Assembly: GCF_046557615.1 (NCBI RefSeq)
Contig: NZ_JBKIII010000002.1
Coordinates: forward strand, 372,001 to 436,000
Length of the DNA stretch: 64,000 nucleotides
Reading direction: 5' to 3'
From: Haloferax sp046557615
GTDB lineage: Archaea; Halobacteriota; Halobacteria; Halobacteriales; Haloferacaceae
A program made the translations under genes and the position numbers. The notes under the pieces were generated by a model. The model was given only the letters and a program-made list of their open reading frames with translations. It searched no databases and was not told where the DNA came from. This document shows positions 24,367 to 33,687 of the stretch, piece by piece. The first letter of the stretch is position 1, and each line of letters starts with the position of its first letter.

Positions 24367-26118
24367 TTAGTCGTTTTTCGGCGCGTCGACCTCGGTCGAC
24401 GAGAAACCGACGTCGGTAAATTCGAACCGTGCCCCGCCAGAGTCGGCAGTCGTCAACTCGACAGTCCACCCGTGGGCGTCGGCAATCGACCGAATAATCG
24501 GGAGTCCAAACCCGGTTCCCTCTTCGTGGGTGGTGTAGCCCCGTTCGAACACTCGTTCGCGTTCTGCTTCGGAGATGCCCGTCCCGTCGTCTTCGACGAA
24601 AAAGCCATCCGAGAGCGGGCCGACGCGAATGTGAACCTCGCTGCTCGCCGACCCGTGTTCGACCGCGTCATCAGACTGTTCGTTGCTTGTGGAGCCATGC
24701 TCCACAGCGTTCCGAAACAGGTTCTCGAACAGTTGTCGAAATCGCCCGCGGTCGGCGTCGATTGTCTGGTCGAGGCTCACTTCCAGCGTCGCCTGTTGTG
24801 CGGCGACGCTATCCCACGCCTCGCGGGCGATGGTCTGGACGCCGACCGGCGACAGGTCAGAGAGCGTCTCGCCCTGTCGAGCGAGCGTCAGCAAGTCCTC
24901 GATTATCTCTTCCATCCGGTCGTGAGCGTCGTCAACCCGGTCGAAATACTCGGCTTCGCCGGTCTCTCTCGCCAACTCCAGATACCCGCTTGCGACAGTC
25001 AGCGGGTTCCTGAGGTCGTGCGAGACGACAGAAGCGAACTCTTCGAGGCGGTCGTTCTGCCGTTCGAGTCGGCGCTCTCTGCTCTTTTGGTCGGTGATGT
25101 CGCGGATGATGACGAGTCGTCCGGTCGTCGCGCCGCCGCTTAGCCGACTCGTACTCACGAGTACGTCGCGCTCGTCACCATCGACTTCGACAGTCGCTTC
25201 GATAGGAGTGTCCGTCGATAGGGCGGCAGCAATCGAGTCCGGGACGAGGTCGCGGATGGGGCGGCCGTAGCAGGCGGACAGGTCGTCGTCGAGATAGCGC
25301 TCACCCGTTGGATTCGCATCCAGAACCGCGTCTCGTTCGTCGATGACGATCGCACCGCCTTTCATCGACTCGGCGGCGAGTTCCCACGCGATAGGGACGA
25401 GCGTGAACAGTCGGTGCCGATAGACACTCCACGCGACGGCAGCGGCGGCGAAGCTAAACGCGATTGCTGGCAGATTCAGGCCGGGGACGGGACTGTACTC
25501 AGAGATGTAGACGATGCCTGCGATGGCGGGAACGAGACCTCCGGCGAGCAGTCCCGCCGTCTGTTTGCGGTAGATTTCGTCGGAGACGACGAGCGACCGG
25601 AACAACAAGCCGACGCCGACGACGATGAGCGTGTAGGCGTAGATGATGAACGCGAGAAAGCCGATGCTGTGGTCGTTGACGAGCATGACGTAGCCGAACT
25701 CGTCCGAGAGTGTGAGGCCGTCCCAGATGAGGGTGTGGGCACTGTTCGTAAAGACGAGTGCGACTGTCACGAGTGGCACGCCTGCGAGCGCCGCCCACAC
25801 GGGTTTCGGCAAGTCTTCGACGCCGGTGTGTCGCACGACGTACGAGAACCAGAGCAGTGGAACTGGTGCGATACCGAGATACTGAATCTGGTTGAGTAAC
25901 ACCAGCGTGGCGAAATCAGTCCGTGAGAGTTCGAGGGCGTAGACGCCCATCCAGAATCCCGAGGCGAGAAGGAGCAACCCCCCTCGCGTCGCGCCTGGGA
26001 GCGCGCGCTTCATGTTTTGGCGACGAAGCAGATGAGCCCCGAGAACCACAAAGAGGGCCGCACCAACGCCCAGCGGAAGGGTGTAGGGCGTCACCTGCCA
26101 GTTGGTCGCGCTGTACAT
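24367..26118 (-). CDS. Membrane sensor histidine kinase with N-terminal 7TM domain
   Basis: 583 residues. Residues ~10-225 make seven hydrophobic segments of the histidine-kinase 7TM sensor type. A PAS-like domain follows (~235-345; GGAIVIDERDAVLDANPTGE). The HisKA H-box is ASVVSHDLRNPLTVASGYL near residue 367. The HATPase has the N-box NLFRNAVEHGS, VEDDGTGIS and GTGFGLPIIRSI. A duplicated DAVEHGS stretch lies inside the ATPase lid. No response regulator is adjacent; the stimulus is unknown. Confidence 0.93.
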   Translation of the reverse strand: MYSATNWQVTPYTLPLGVGAALFVVLGAHLLRRQNMKRALPGATRGGLLLLASGFWMGVYALELSRTDFATLVLLNQIQYLGIAPVPLLWFSYVVRHTGVEDLPKPVWAALAGVPLVTVALVFTNSAHTLIWDGLTLSDEFGYVMLVNDHSIGFLAFIIYAYTLIVVGVGLLFRSLVVSDEIYRKQTAGLLAGGLVPAIAGIVYISEYSPVPGLNLPAIAFSFAAAAVAWSVYRHRLFTLVPIAWELAAESMKGGAIVIDERDAVLDANPTGERYLDDDLSACYGRPIRDLVPDSIAAALSTDTPIEATVEVDGDERDVLVSTSRLSGGATTGRLVIIRDITDQKSRERRLERQNDRLEEFASVVSHDLRNPLTVASGYLELARETGEAEYFDRVDDAHDRMEEIIEDLLTLARQGETLSDLSPVGVQTIAREAWDSVAAQQATLEVSLDQTIDADRGRFRQLFENLFRNAVEHGSTSNEQSDDAVEHGSASSEVHIRVGPLSDGFFVEDDGTGISEAERERVFERGYTTHEEGTGFGLPIIRSIADAHGWTVELTTADSGGARFEFTDVGFSSTEVDAPKND

Positions 26119-26214
26119 ATCTGTTAATCGCTCTCGGACACGGAACGATAAATTTCACCCTCGGAGACAGCGACAACCAGAAAGGACTTTCCACCACACG
26201 AATAACTCCGAGAC

Positions 26215-27528
26215 ATGATAGGCATCGTCGGCGGCGGTATCGCAGGCCTCGCCGCGGCGCATCGACTCCAGAAACGGGGTCACGACGTTCGTATCTTCGA
26301 AGCGGCAGACTCACTCGGTGGACTCGCCGCGACGTACCAGACGAAAGGTGACGACATCGAGCGATACTACCACCACCTCTCGAAGTCCGAAGAGACCATC
26401 GTCGAACTCGCCGACGAACTCGGTCTCCGAGACGACTTGGAGTGGCGTATCGGCAAGAACGCGTACTACGTCGATGGCGTCGTCCACCCGCTCGACACGG
26501 CGTGGCAAATCGCTGCCTACCCGCACATGAGCTTCTACGACAAGTTCAGATTGGGAATGCTCACCCTCGGCATCGACGTTCGCGGCGGAATTCCCGACTT
26601 CGACGCCTACAACGATTTGGAAACGTACGAACACACGCCAATCGAGGACTTCGTGGTCGAACACACGACACGCGGCGTCTACGATAACTTCGTGGACCCA
26701 CTCCTCGATGGCAAGTTCGGCGAGCGCAAACACGACGTGTCGGCGGCGTGGTTCCTCGGGCGCGTCAGATTCCGCGGCGAGCGCGACCTGCTACGCGGCG
26801 AGATTCTCGGCTACTTCGATGGCGGCTTTGCGCCCTTTATCGACGCGCTCGTGGACGCAGTGGGCCGCGAGAATATCGAAACCGGCGCACGCGTCACAGA
26901 ACTCACGACGAACGACGATGCCGTCGATACCTTGACGGTCGAAACGAGCGACGGAACCGAGACCCACGAGGTCGATTCGGTCGTCGTCGCGGCGATGCCG
27001 AACGTCCTCGAAGACCTGACTGGCTTCCAGTGCGATATCGACTTCCAAGGTGCAGTGTGCGGACTCGCCACGATGTCCGAGTCGCTGATGGACACCTACT
27101 GGCTCAACATCGCCCACGACGCGCCGTTTGGCTCGCTCATCGAACACACGAACTTCATCCCGAAAGAGCGCTACGGCGGCGACCATCTCCTCTACATTGC
27201 AAGCTACGTCCAAGGCCCCGAAGAGGACCTCTGGCAGATGAGCGACGAGGAAGTCGAAGACGTGTGGTTCAGTGAAATCGAGTCGATGTTCCCCGACTTC
27301 GACCGCAGTTCGATTACGGATTTCAAAGTCTCGCGCAACCCCCGCGCTGGCCCGGTGTACGAACGCGGCTATCTCGACCTCGTCGTCCCCTACGACCTCG
27401 CAGACGACGTCGCCGAAGGCGTCTACTACGCGGGGATGGCCTCGAAAGCGCAGTACCCCGAACGCTCGCTCAACGGTGGCATCGTCGCAGGCTACGAAGT
27501 CGCCGACCGCATCGACGACAAGCACTGA
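26215..27528 (+). CDS. FAD-dependent oxidoreductase (protoporphyrinogen oxidase/amine oxidase-like)
   Basis: 437 residues. N-terminal dinucleotide-binding motif IGIVGGGIAGLAAAHRLQKR with the acidic end of beta-2 at FEAADSLGG, then YYHHLSKSEE. The middle has YEHTPIEDFVVEHTT and VDPLLDGKFGERKHDVSAAW; the C terminus RNPRAGPVYERGYLDLV and YYAGMASKAQYPERSLNGGI is a second FAD-contact region. Resembles desaturase, PPOX and UDP-galactopyranose-mutase-like enzymes; the substrate is unassigned. No coupled neighbour. Confidence 0.85.
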   Translation: MIGIVGGGIAGLAAAHRLQKRGHDVRIFEAADSLGGLAATYQTKGDDIERYYHHLSKSEETIVELADELGLRDDLEWRIGKNAYYVDGVVHPLDTAWQIAAYPHMSFYDKFRLGMLTLGIDVRGGIPDFDAYNDLETYEHTPIEDFVVEHTTRGVYDNFVDPLLDGKFGERKHDVSAAWFLGRVRFRGERDLLRGEILGYFDGGFAPFIDALVDAVGRENIETGARVTELTTNDDAVDTLTVETSDGTETHEVDSVVVAAMPNVLEDLTGFQCDIDFQGAVCGLATMSESLMDTYWLNIAHDAPFGSLIEHTNFIPKERYGGDHLLYIASYVQGPEEDLWQMSDEEVEDVWFSEIESMFPDFDRSSITDFKVSRNPRAGPVYERGYLDLVVPYDLADDVAEGVYYAGMASKAQYPERSLNGGIVAGYEVADRIDDKH

Positions 27529-27601
27529 GCCGAACAAGCGCTCGTTTTTCACGTCACACCGACGCACGCTTTGCGGCAATCTGTTTCCCATACGAAACTG
27601 C

Positions 27602-27629
27602 TTTTTACGCGACTGACTGACCAGTCAGT
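27602..27629 (+). promoter_or_regulatory. TetR promoter with palindromic operator
   Basis: TATA-like TTTTTA (27602-27607) is centred 27 bases before the GTG at 27632. Between them is the perfect inverted repeat ACTGACTG-AC-CAGTCAGT (27612-27629), ending two bases before the start codon. This is the expected site for autorepression by the encoded TetR protein, controlling the MATE gene too. Confidence 0.7.
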
Positions 27630-27631
27630 TA

Positions 27632-28291
27632 GTGAGTACAGATTCATCTGCGGACCAGTCGGTCCCCGACGAGGTCCACGAGACACTGATGGAGGCGACC
27701 TATCGCGCGCTGTGCGCCGAGGGGTTCGCCAACCTGACGATGCAACACATCGCCGACGAGGCGGGAAAGAGCAAGTCGCTCCTCCACTACCACTACGGGA
27801 CGAAACACGACTTGCTCGTCTCGTTCCTTCGCTATCTGATGGAGCGCTTCGACCAGAAAATCGCCGCAACCGAGGGCGATGCGCCCGAAGAGCGCCTGCG
27901 ATTTCTGCTCGACAAGATGGTTCCTGACGGAGACGACGACGAAGAGTACGACAAGTTCGGTCTCGCGCTGATGGACTTGCGAACGCAAGCGCCCTACGAC
28001 GAGGCCTACCGAGAACAAGTCGCACAGAACGAACGAACGATTCGCGCACGAATGTCGGCAATCATCCGCGACGGTATCGAACAGGGTGTCTTCCGCGAGG
28101 TAGACCCCGAACGGACGGCAGCACTGTTGTTCGCCGCTCTCGATGGCGCACGGATTCAGCGCGTCGTCCTCTCCGGCGAAGACGAAAGCGAAGACGGTTC
28201 GTCACTTCCGTCCCGTGAGATTCCGACTGCAGTTCGCACCGCTATCGACGAGTTTGTCCTCTCCAATCTGCGTCTCGAGGGGGGACAATGA
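27632..28291 (+). CDS. TetR/AcrR-family transcriptional regulator
   Basis: 219 residues from GTG 27632, just after the operator. N-terminal HTH: MEATYRALCAEGFANLTMQH then IADEAGKSKSLLHYHYGTKH (~residues 15-60), the classical TetR DNA-binding unit. The C-terminal helical domain (~70-215) would bind an inducer, plausibly a MATE substrate. It overlaps the transporter ATG by four bases (ATGA). Confidence 0.93.
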   Translation: MSTDSSADQSVPDEVHETLMEATYRALCAEGFANLTMQHIADEAGKSKSLLHYHYGTKHDLLVSFLRYLMERFDQKIAATEGDAPEERLRFLLDKMVPDGDDDEEYDKFGLALMDLRTQAPYDEAYREQVAQNERTIRARMSAIIRDGIEQGVFREVDPERTAALLFAALDGARIQRVVLSGEDESEDGSSLPSREIPTAVRTAIDEFVLSNLRLEGGQ

Positions 28292-29772
28292 GCGCCAAAA
28301 CACGCGACGTCAACCTCGTCGACGGCGACCTGGTCAAGCCGATGCTGGTACTCTCGTTGCCCATCGTCTTCTCGCAGATTATGCAGGTGGCCTACAACCT
28401 CGCCGATACCTTCTGGGTGGGTCGAGTCGGGTCAGAAGCCGTCTCTGCGCTGTCGTTCTCGTGGCCGCTCGTGTTCCTCATGATTTCGTTCGGTGGTGGC
28501 TTTACCATCGCCGGGACAGTCCTCGTCGCCCAGAACAAGGGTGCGGGCAACCACGACCAAGTGGACCACGTCGCTGGTCAGACCCTCGGGTTCGTGATTC
28601 TCCTGTCTGCGGTCTTTGCGGCCATCGGATATCTGGTGACGCCGATTCTCCTCCCGCTCATCGGGACGACACCGGGAACGGAAGTTCACCGACTCTCGGT
28701 CGAGTACACGAGAACCATCTTCCTCGGCGTCTCGTTCATGTTCGGCTTCTTCATCTTCCAAGCCCTGCTCCGTGGCTGGGGCGACACTAAGACGCCGATG
28801 TATCTGATGGCGTTCGGTGTCATCATCAACGTCGTTCTGGACCCCTTTCTCATCCTCGGGTTCAACGCGAACCCCATCTTCGGGGTACTCGGACTGGGTG
28901 CGCTCGGTGACTCACTCTTCGCCGCGACTGGCTTCACTGGCTTCGGCGTGCAAGGGGCCGCAATCGCAACGGTGTTCTCGCGCGGTGTCGGCGCGCTCGT
29001 CGGGTTCTGGCTCCTCCTCTCGGGACGGGTCGGTATCGACCTCTCACCACGTGACCTGCTTCCCGAGCGTGAAACGGTCAAGAAAATCATCGAAATCGGT
29101 GCGCCGTCGAGTATCGAGCAATCGACCCGCGCACTCGGTGTGACCGCACTGACTGCGTTGGTCGCCTACGCCGCCGTCAACGCCGTCGGCGTGGACACTG
29201 AAATTGCCGTCGCCGCGTTCGGTATCGGTAACCGCCTCACGTCGCTCGTGTTCCTGCCAGCAATCGGTCTCGCACAGGGGACTTCGACTGTCGTCGGACA
29301 GAACCTCGGCGCAGAGCGCCCAGACCGTGCAGAGCGCGCCGTCTTCTGGGCAGTCGGACTCATCACCTCGGTCTTGGTGTTCGTCTCCGCCGCGGCGTAC
29401 TTCTTCGCCGGGCCAATCGTCGCCGTGTTCATCCCCGGTGAGCAAGCCGTCATCTCGGTCGGTATCGACTACCTCACGATTATCGGCCCGACGTTCGTCT
29501 TCCTCGGGGCGTTCAACGTCGTCAACGGCGGCTTCAGAGGGAGTGGTTCGACGCGCACCGCGATGGCCTTCTCGCTCATCTCGCTGTGGGTGCTTCGGAT
29601 TCCCGTCGCCTTCGTCCTCGTCCAGTTCTTCGGGATGGGACCGACGGGCGTCTGGTACGGCATCGCCTTCTCGAACGTCGCCGCGGCGCTCCTCGCGCTC
29701 GCGTGGTTCACTCGCGGGACGTGGAAAGAGAGTGTCGTCGATACTGGGCCGCGGGTCCCCAGCGACGACTAA
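28288..29772 (+). CDS. MATE-family multidrug efflux transporter
   Basis: 494 residues, 12 membrane helices in two MatE repeats. Motifs: LVLSLPIVFSQIMQVAYNLA, DTFWVGRVGSEAVSALSFSW, and in the second half GAPSSIEQSTRALGVTALTA and GLAQGTSTVVGQNLGAERPD. Exports cationic or hydrophobic compounds using Na+ or H+. Translationally coupled to the TetR gene, giving a self-contained efflux operon. Confidence 0.95.
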   Translation: MSAKTRDVNLVDGDLVKPMLVLSLPIVFSQIMQVAYNLADTFWVGRVGSEAVSALSFSWPLVFLMISFGGGFTIAGTVLVAQNKGAGNHDQVDHVAGQTLGFVILLSAVFAAIGYLVTPILLPLIGTTPGTEVHRLSVEYTRTIFLGVSFMFGFFIFQALLRGWGDTKTPMYLMAFGVIINVVLDPFLILGFNANPIFGVLGLGALGDSLFAATGFTGFGVQGAAIATVFSRGVGALVGFWLLLSGRVGIDLSPRDLLPERETVKKIIEIGAPSSIEQSTRALGVTALTALVAYAAVNAVGVDTEIAVAAFGIGNRLTSLVFLPAIGLAQGTSTVVGQNLGAERPDRAERAVFWAVGLITSVLVFVSAAAYFFAGPIVAVFIPGEQAVISVGIDYLTIIGPTFVFLGAFNVVNGGFRGSGSTRTAMAFSLISLWVLRIPVAFVLVQFFGMGPTGVWYGIAFSNVAAALLALAWFTRGTWKESVVDTGPRVPSDD

Positions 29773-29784
29773 AAACGACGCTTC

Positions 29785-30381
29785 TTAGGCCGCTTCTTCT
29801 TCGTCGAGGTCCTGCATACCCGGTGCGGCGTTCAAATCGACGTTCTCGGGTTCTTCCTTTCCGCCGACGTTGACGTTGCCTGCGGCGTCTTCGACGTAGG
29901 CGTCGTCGGCGAAGCCTCCCTCTGCATGCGGGTGTTCTGGGTCGTCCAGTTTCTCCATCGTCGCGGGTGCGTCTGGGATGTCGATGGTTTCGAAATCGCC
30001 GAGCGGATTGGCGATGTCGATGTTGTAGCGCGAGAAGAACGCCTCGTAGCGCTCGTAGTGCGTTTCGAGTTCCTCGACGGGGAACTCCATCATCTCGGTC
30101 CAGCCGTGGTTGTAGAAGTCGAAGTTCGACTGGATGTGGGTGATTTCGCGGGCTTCTGCTTCCGGGAAGCCGGATTCGAGCGCCGCGACGTAGGTGTCGA
30201 ACGTGCAGTCGAAGAACGCCTCCATGTGTGGTTCGCGTTCTGCTCTGTGGTCCGGGTCGGCGCGCTCGCCGAAGATGCGGACGTGCAGGTCCACCAGTTT
30301 TTCCGTGGCGATATCGCCGATGACCGGCATCGTGAGTGCCTTCTTCGCCGCGAAGTGGCGGATGTTCTGCCGAAGCTTCAT
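29785..30381 (-). CDS. Uncharacterised haloarchaeal protein (DUF6149-like)
   Basis: 198 residues, strongly acidic toward the C terminus. N-terminal block MKLRQNIRHFAAKKALTMPV is basic, followed by helical segments with LVDLHVRIFG, FFDCTFDTYVAALESGFPE and NFDFYNHGWTEMMEFP. The tail is Asp/Glu/Asn-rich, likely disordered. No enzyme motif recognised; the DUF6149 assignment is from memory. Convergent with the MATE gene. Confidence 0.72.
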   Translation of the reverse strand: MKLRQNIRHFAAKKALTMPVIGDIATEKLVDLHVRIFGERADPDHRAEREPHMEAFFDCTFDTYVAALESGFPEAEAREITHIQSNFDFYNHGWTEMMEFPVEELETHYERYEAFFSRYNIDIANPLGDFETIDIPDAPATMEKLDDPEHPHAEGGFADDAYVEDAAGNVNVGGKEEPENVDLNAAPGMQDLDEEEAA

Positions 30382-30488
30382 TTCGTCGGCGGCTTAGGGT
30401 CGAAAGTACGTAAAGGGCATGTGTACGAAATGGAACAAAACGAGATTTTACTACTCCGTTTATGGTCCCCGTGTACGTGTATCGACAC

Positions 30489-31388
30489 ATGAGTGACTCC
30501 GTTTCGGCTCGCAAGCGGTCGATTCTCGACTGCGAGGAATGTCTCTCCCCCGCCGAGGCGTTCTCTATCGTCGCCGACGAGACGCGATTGGCGATTCTCG
30601 AAGCCCTGTGGGAATCCGACGACCGACCAGTTCCGTTCTCCGAACTCCGCCGCCGAGTCGGTGTCGACGACAGCGCCCGTTTCAACTACCACCTCGGCAA
30701 ACTCCGTGGCCAGTTCGTCAAGAAGACCGACGACGGCTACGATTTCCGCCTCGCGGGTGAGAAAGTCGTCCGCGCCGTCTTGGCCGGGACGTTCAACGAA
30801 GACCCCGTGGTCGAACCTTTCGTCGCCTCAGGGTCGTGTGTCGCCTGCGACGGCGACCTTATCGCCACCTACCAAGACGAACGCTTGACGCTCACGTGTG
30901 ATGCGTGCGGACGAATCCACGCGCACGAAGAGTTCCCACCAGGTGGACTCGATGGCCGCTCGCCAGACGACCTCCTGTCGGCGTTCGACCAGCGCGTCCG
31001 TCACCTGCACTGTCTCGCCGCAGATGGCGTCTGCCCCGAGTGTGGTGGGACGACCGAAACCCTCCTCTCCTCAGAGACGGCCCCCTTCGACCTCGACGTG
31101 GTCGTGAGCCACCGCTGTTCGCAGTGTGCCTACACGGTGGTCTCGCCTATCGGCCTCGTCTTGCTCGACGAATCGGCGGTCCTCTCGTTCCTCTCCGCGC
31201 GCGGTGACGACGTGTGTGGCACGCCGTTTTGGCACTTCCCGTGGGTCGTCGGCGACGACGCGCTGACCGTCGTCGATTCCGACCCGTGGCGAATCGAGGT
31301 CGAAATCCGCCACGACGACGAAGTGCTGACCGTCGAACTCGACGAGGCGCTCCGGTGTGTCGATTCGAGCGTCGGAAATGTCTCATAA
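30489..31388 (+). CDS. ArsR-like winged-helix regulator with zinc-ribbon C-terminal domain
   Basis: 299 residues from ATG 30489. Residues ~20-105 form an ArsR/HTH domain (AFSIVADETRLAILEALWES, FSELRRRVGVDD, FNYHLGKLRGQFVKK). The C-terminal part has paired CxxC motifs: CVACDGDL with CDACGRIH, and CPECGGTT with CSQCAY, so two zinc-ribbon-like sites. Transcriptional regulator of unknown target; divergent from the DUF6149-like gene. Confidence 0.85.
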   Translation: MSDSVSARKRSILDCEECLSPAEAFSIVADETRLAILEALWESDDRPVPFSELRRRVGVDDSARFNYHLGKLRGQFVKKTDDGYDFRLAGEKVVRAVLAGTFNEDPVVEPFVASGSCVACDGDLIATYQDERLTLTCDACGRIHAHEEFPPGGLDGRSPDDLLSAFDQRVRHLHCLAADGVCPECGGTTETLLSSETAPFDLDVVVSHRCSQCAYTVVSPIGLVLLDESAVLSFLSARGDDVCGTPFWHFPWVVGDDALTVVDSDPWRIEVEIRHDDEVLTVELDEALRCVDSSVGNVS

Positions 31389-31484
31389 TTTGTATAAATC
31401 TGCTCCGGTAAGGGGGCTTACAAAAATATCATTCTGCTTACTCTTTTAGAGTCATAGCCCGTTCGTATAGATGAGGACAAAGAC

Positions 31485-31871
31485 ATGACCCACACCAACT
31501 ACCTCGGACTTCCGGACGCGCTCGACCCCGCTCCACACGGTCTCGGAACGCTCGCAAACACGGTGGTTCTCACCGTCGCCGCGGTCGTGGGCATCGTCGC
31601 CGCGACAGTGGCCGCGACGCTCGTCGCCCCGCTCGCTCCTGGGCTTGGACTCGTCGCGGTGTTCGCTGGATGGCCCGTCGGGTTCGTCGTCGCCACAGTC
31701 GCGCTCCGTGCAGGACTGCTCGCACTCGTTCGAACCGGTCTCCCCGCCGACGCTCGCGTCGTGGTTCGCCGCGCCCGTGGACGTACCACTCCTGGGACGC
31801 TCAGCGAGACGACTCCACCCAAGATGACCGATGGTGGTCGCCCCGAATACGACGGGAAACACGAGTTCTAA
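31485..31871 (+). CDS. Small membrane protein of unknown function
   Basis: 128 residues. Two long hydrophobic segments (NTVVLTVAAVVGIVAATVAA and LVAVFAGWPVGFVVATVALR), then a basic and polar tail. No family recognised. A possible TATA (TTACAAAAATATC) sits ~65 bases upstream of the ATG. It precedes the FAD oxidoreductase gene by 105 bases. Confidence 0.6.
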   Translation: MTHTNYLGLPDALDPAPHGLGTLANTVVLTVAAVVGIVAATVAATLVAPLAPGLGLVAVFAGWPVGFVVATVALRAGLLALVRTGLPADARVVVRRARGRTTPGTLSETTPPKMTDGGRPEYDGKHEF

Positions 31872-31976
31872 CCCACTATTTCCTGTTTCAGGGCCTTCTC
31901 TGCACGGATTTCCTTCTCCTGAAGAATAATGAGGGAGATAGCAATCCACATTAACCCCGAATGCAAACGTCGGGTT

Positions 31977-33218
31977 ATGAGCCAGTCGTACGTGATCGTC
32001 GGTGACGGCGTCGCGGGGGCTTCCGCGGCCGAGACCCTCCGCGAACTGGAACCCGATGCGGACATCACCATCCTTACAGACGAGGGCGAACCCCTCTATA
32101 ATCGTATTCTGATCAAAGAATTCGCCAAAGGCAAACTGCCTGAAGCGCCCATCTCCATCCACGACGAATCGTGGTACGATGACCGAGACGTCGACCTCGT
32201 TCTCAACACGCTCGTCACGAACATCGACCCTGAGGCGCACACCGTCACCGCACACGACGGCTCGGAATACGCCTACGACAAGCTCCTTCTCGCCATCGGG
32301 GGCACGCCGACGCAACTCCCCGTCGAGAACTCCGACGCAGAAGGTATCCACCACTTCTGGACGTTCCAAGACGCTCGCGACATCAAGAACCACATCGAAC
32401 AAGCCGACAACTCCGTCGTCATCGGCGCGGGTCTCCTCGGTATCGACCTCGCGGCTATCACGGCCGCACAAGATGTCGAAGGCAAGTACCTCATGCGCGG
32501 TAAAGCCTGGTGGCGCTACGCACTCTCACAGGACGGCGCAGAGATTATCCACAACGCGCTCCGCGAGCGCAACGTCGAACCCGTCTTCGACTCCGGCGTC
32601 GACCACTTCGAGATGGACGACGACGGCAAGGTCACCGCCGCAATCGACCCCAACGACGACCGCTACCCGGCCGACTTCGTCGGTATCGCAATCGGTCTGA
32701 ACTTCAACACGGAGATTCTCCGTGGGACGGATATCGAGTACGACAACGGTATCTACGTGGACGAGTTCATGCGCACGAATCACGACGACATCTTCGCCGC
32801 AGGCGACATCACCGAGTTCCACGACGTCATCCTCGGCGAGCGCGCACAGAACGGTGCGTGGGGCTCCGCGAAAGAACAGGGCACCATCGCGGCCAAGAAC
32901 ATGGTCGAGTACGGCTCTGACGAGTTCCGCTGGGTCTCGTCGTATTCGATTACGCACTTCGACTTCCCGTTCCTCTCGTTCGGTCACCCGACCCTCGGCG
33001 ACGAGTCGGTCGAAGCGAAGTACTCCGACACCGAGTGGCGGCGTCTCGCCATCAAGGACGGTAAAATCGTCGGTGGCGTCCTCATCGGCGACCTCTCGCC
33101 ACAGACGAGATACAAGAAACTCATGCGCGAACAGGTCGATATCTCCGGGCAGACGGACGTGCTGATGAAACAGCAGTTCGAACTCGACGACCTCGAAGGC
33201 GTAACAGCAGAGCAGTAA
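31977..33218 (+). CDS. NAD(P)/FAD-dependent oxidoreductase (nitrite/rubredoxin reductase-like)
   Basis: 413 residues from ATG 31977. FAD motif YVIVGDGVAGASAAETLREL at the N terminus, the partner segment DKLLLAIGGTPTQLP, the NAD(P)-binding motif SVVIGAGLLGIDLA near residue 155, and the C-terminal FAD site VDEFMRTNHDDIFAAGDITE. This is a pyridine-nucleotide-disulphide-type flavoprotein without a redox CxxC, resembling NirB N-terminal or rubredoxin-reductase types. An imperfect inverted repeat, AACCCCGA / TCGGGTT, ends just before the ATG. Confidence 0.88.
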   Translation: MSQSYVIVGDGVAGASAAETLRELEPDADITILTDEGEPLYNRILIKEFAKGKLPEAPISIHDESWYDDRDVDLVLNTLVTNIDPEAHTVTAHDGSEYAYDKLLLAIGGTPTQLPVENSDAEGIHHFWTFQDARDIKNHIEQADNSVVIGAGLLGIDLAAITAAQDVEGKYLMRGKAWWRYALSQDGAEIIHNALRERNVEPVFDSGVDHFEMDDDGKVTAAIDPNDDRYPADFVGIAIGLNFNTEILRGTDIEYDNGIYVDEFMRTNHDDIFAAGDITEFHDVILGERAQNGAWGSAKEQGTIAAKNMVEYGSDEFRWVSSYSITHFDFPFLSFGHPTLGDESVEAKYSDTEWRRLAIKDGKIVGGVLIGDLSPQTRYKKLMREQVDISGQTDVLMKQQFELDDLEGVTAEQ

Positions 33219-33330
33219 TCTCTCTCCGTTTCGGCATCACCGACAGCTACGTTTTCTCAGCACGACGAGCGACTGAACTTTCACGGACAGCGGAGGGTTT
33301 TCGAGTATCACGAAGATTTATGTGGGTTGA

Positions 33331-33345
33331 TGTTATGTGATAACA
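33331..33345. promoter_or_regulatory. Palindrome TGTTATGTGATAACA at leaderless promoter
   Basis: Six-base perfect arms TGTTAT and ATAACA with a GTG centre, ending one base before the ATG at 33347. The TATA-like TTTATG (33317-33322) is centred 27 bases before that ATG. A bound protein would cover the transcription start. Confidence 0.5.
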
Positions 33346-33346
33346 C

Positions 33347-33586
33347 ATGTCACTAAAGGAAAAGTCGTCAGCCCCGGTTTCGGATCTTGGAGTAGCACCC
33401 TCTATCGTCCCGGTTACCGACGTTTCCCCCGATACGCGCGTCCATCATTTCGACCAGCTAAGTGACCGCACCCAGCAAGCCATCGCCCGGGCGGCGGCTT
33501 CGGGACATCTCGATATCGACACCGAGACGACGCGCCTCGCCCGTGGCGACGTTGTCGTCTTTACAAAGTACTTCCGCGTCCAGTAA
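33347..33586 (+). CDS. Small haloarchaeal protein of unknown function
   Basis: 79 residues, soluble. The C-terminal half (FDQLSDRTQQAIARAAASGH and LARGDVVVFTKYFRVQ) looks like a compact helix-plus-strand module seen in several haloarchaeal small proteins; the N terminus is polar. No known function. The strong palindrome over its promoter implies tight regulation. Confidence 0.7.
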   Translation: MSLKEKSSAPVSDLGVAPSIVPVTDVSPDTRVHHFDQLSDRTQQAIARAAASGHLDIDTETTRLARGDVVVFTKYFRVQ

Positions 33587-33687
33587 GTCCATTCTCTCAT
33601 CGTCGGCCCTAACTCCGAGCGTGAGCGCTCGCTCGGTGCCGACGTGGACCGAAGTGGTTTTCCACGTCTCGCCACCAATTTTTGTCC

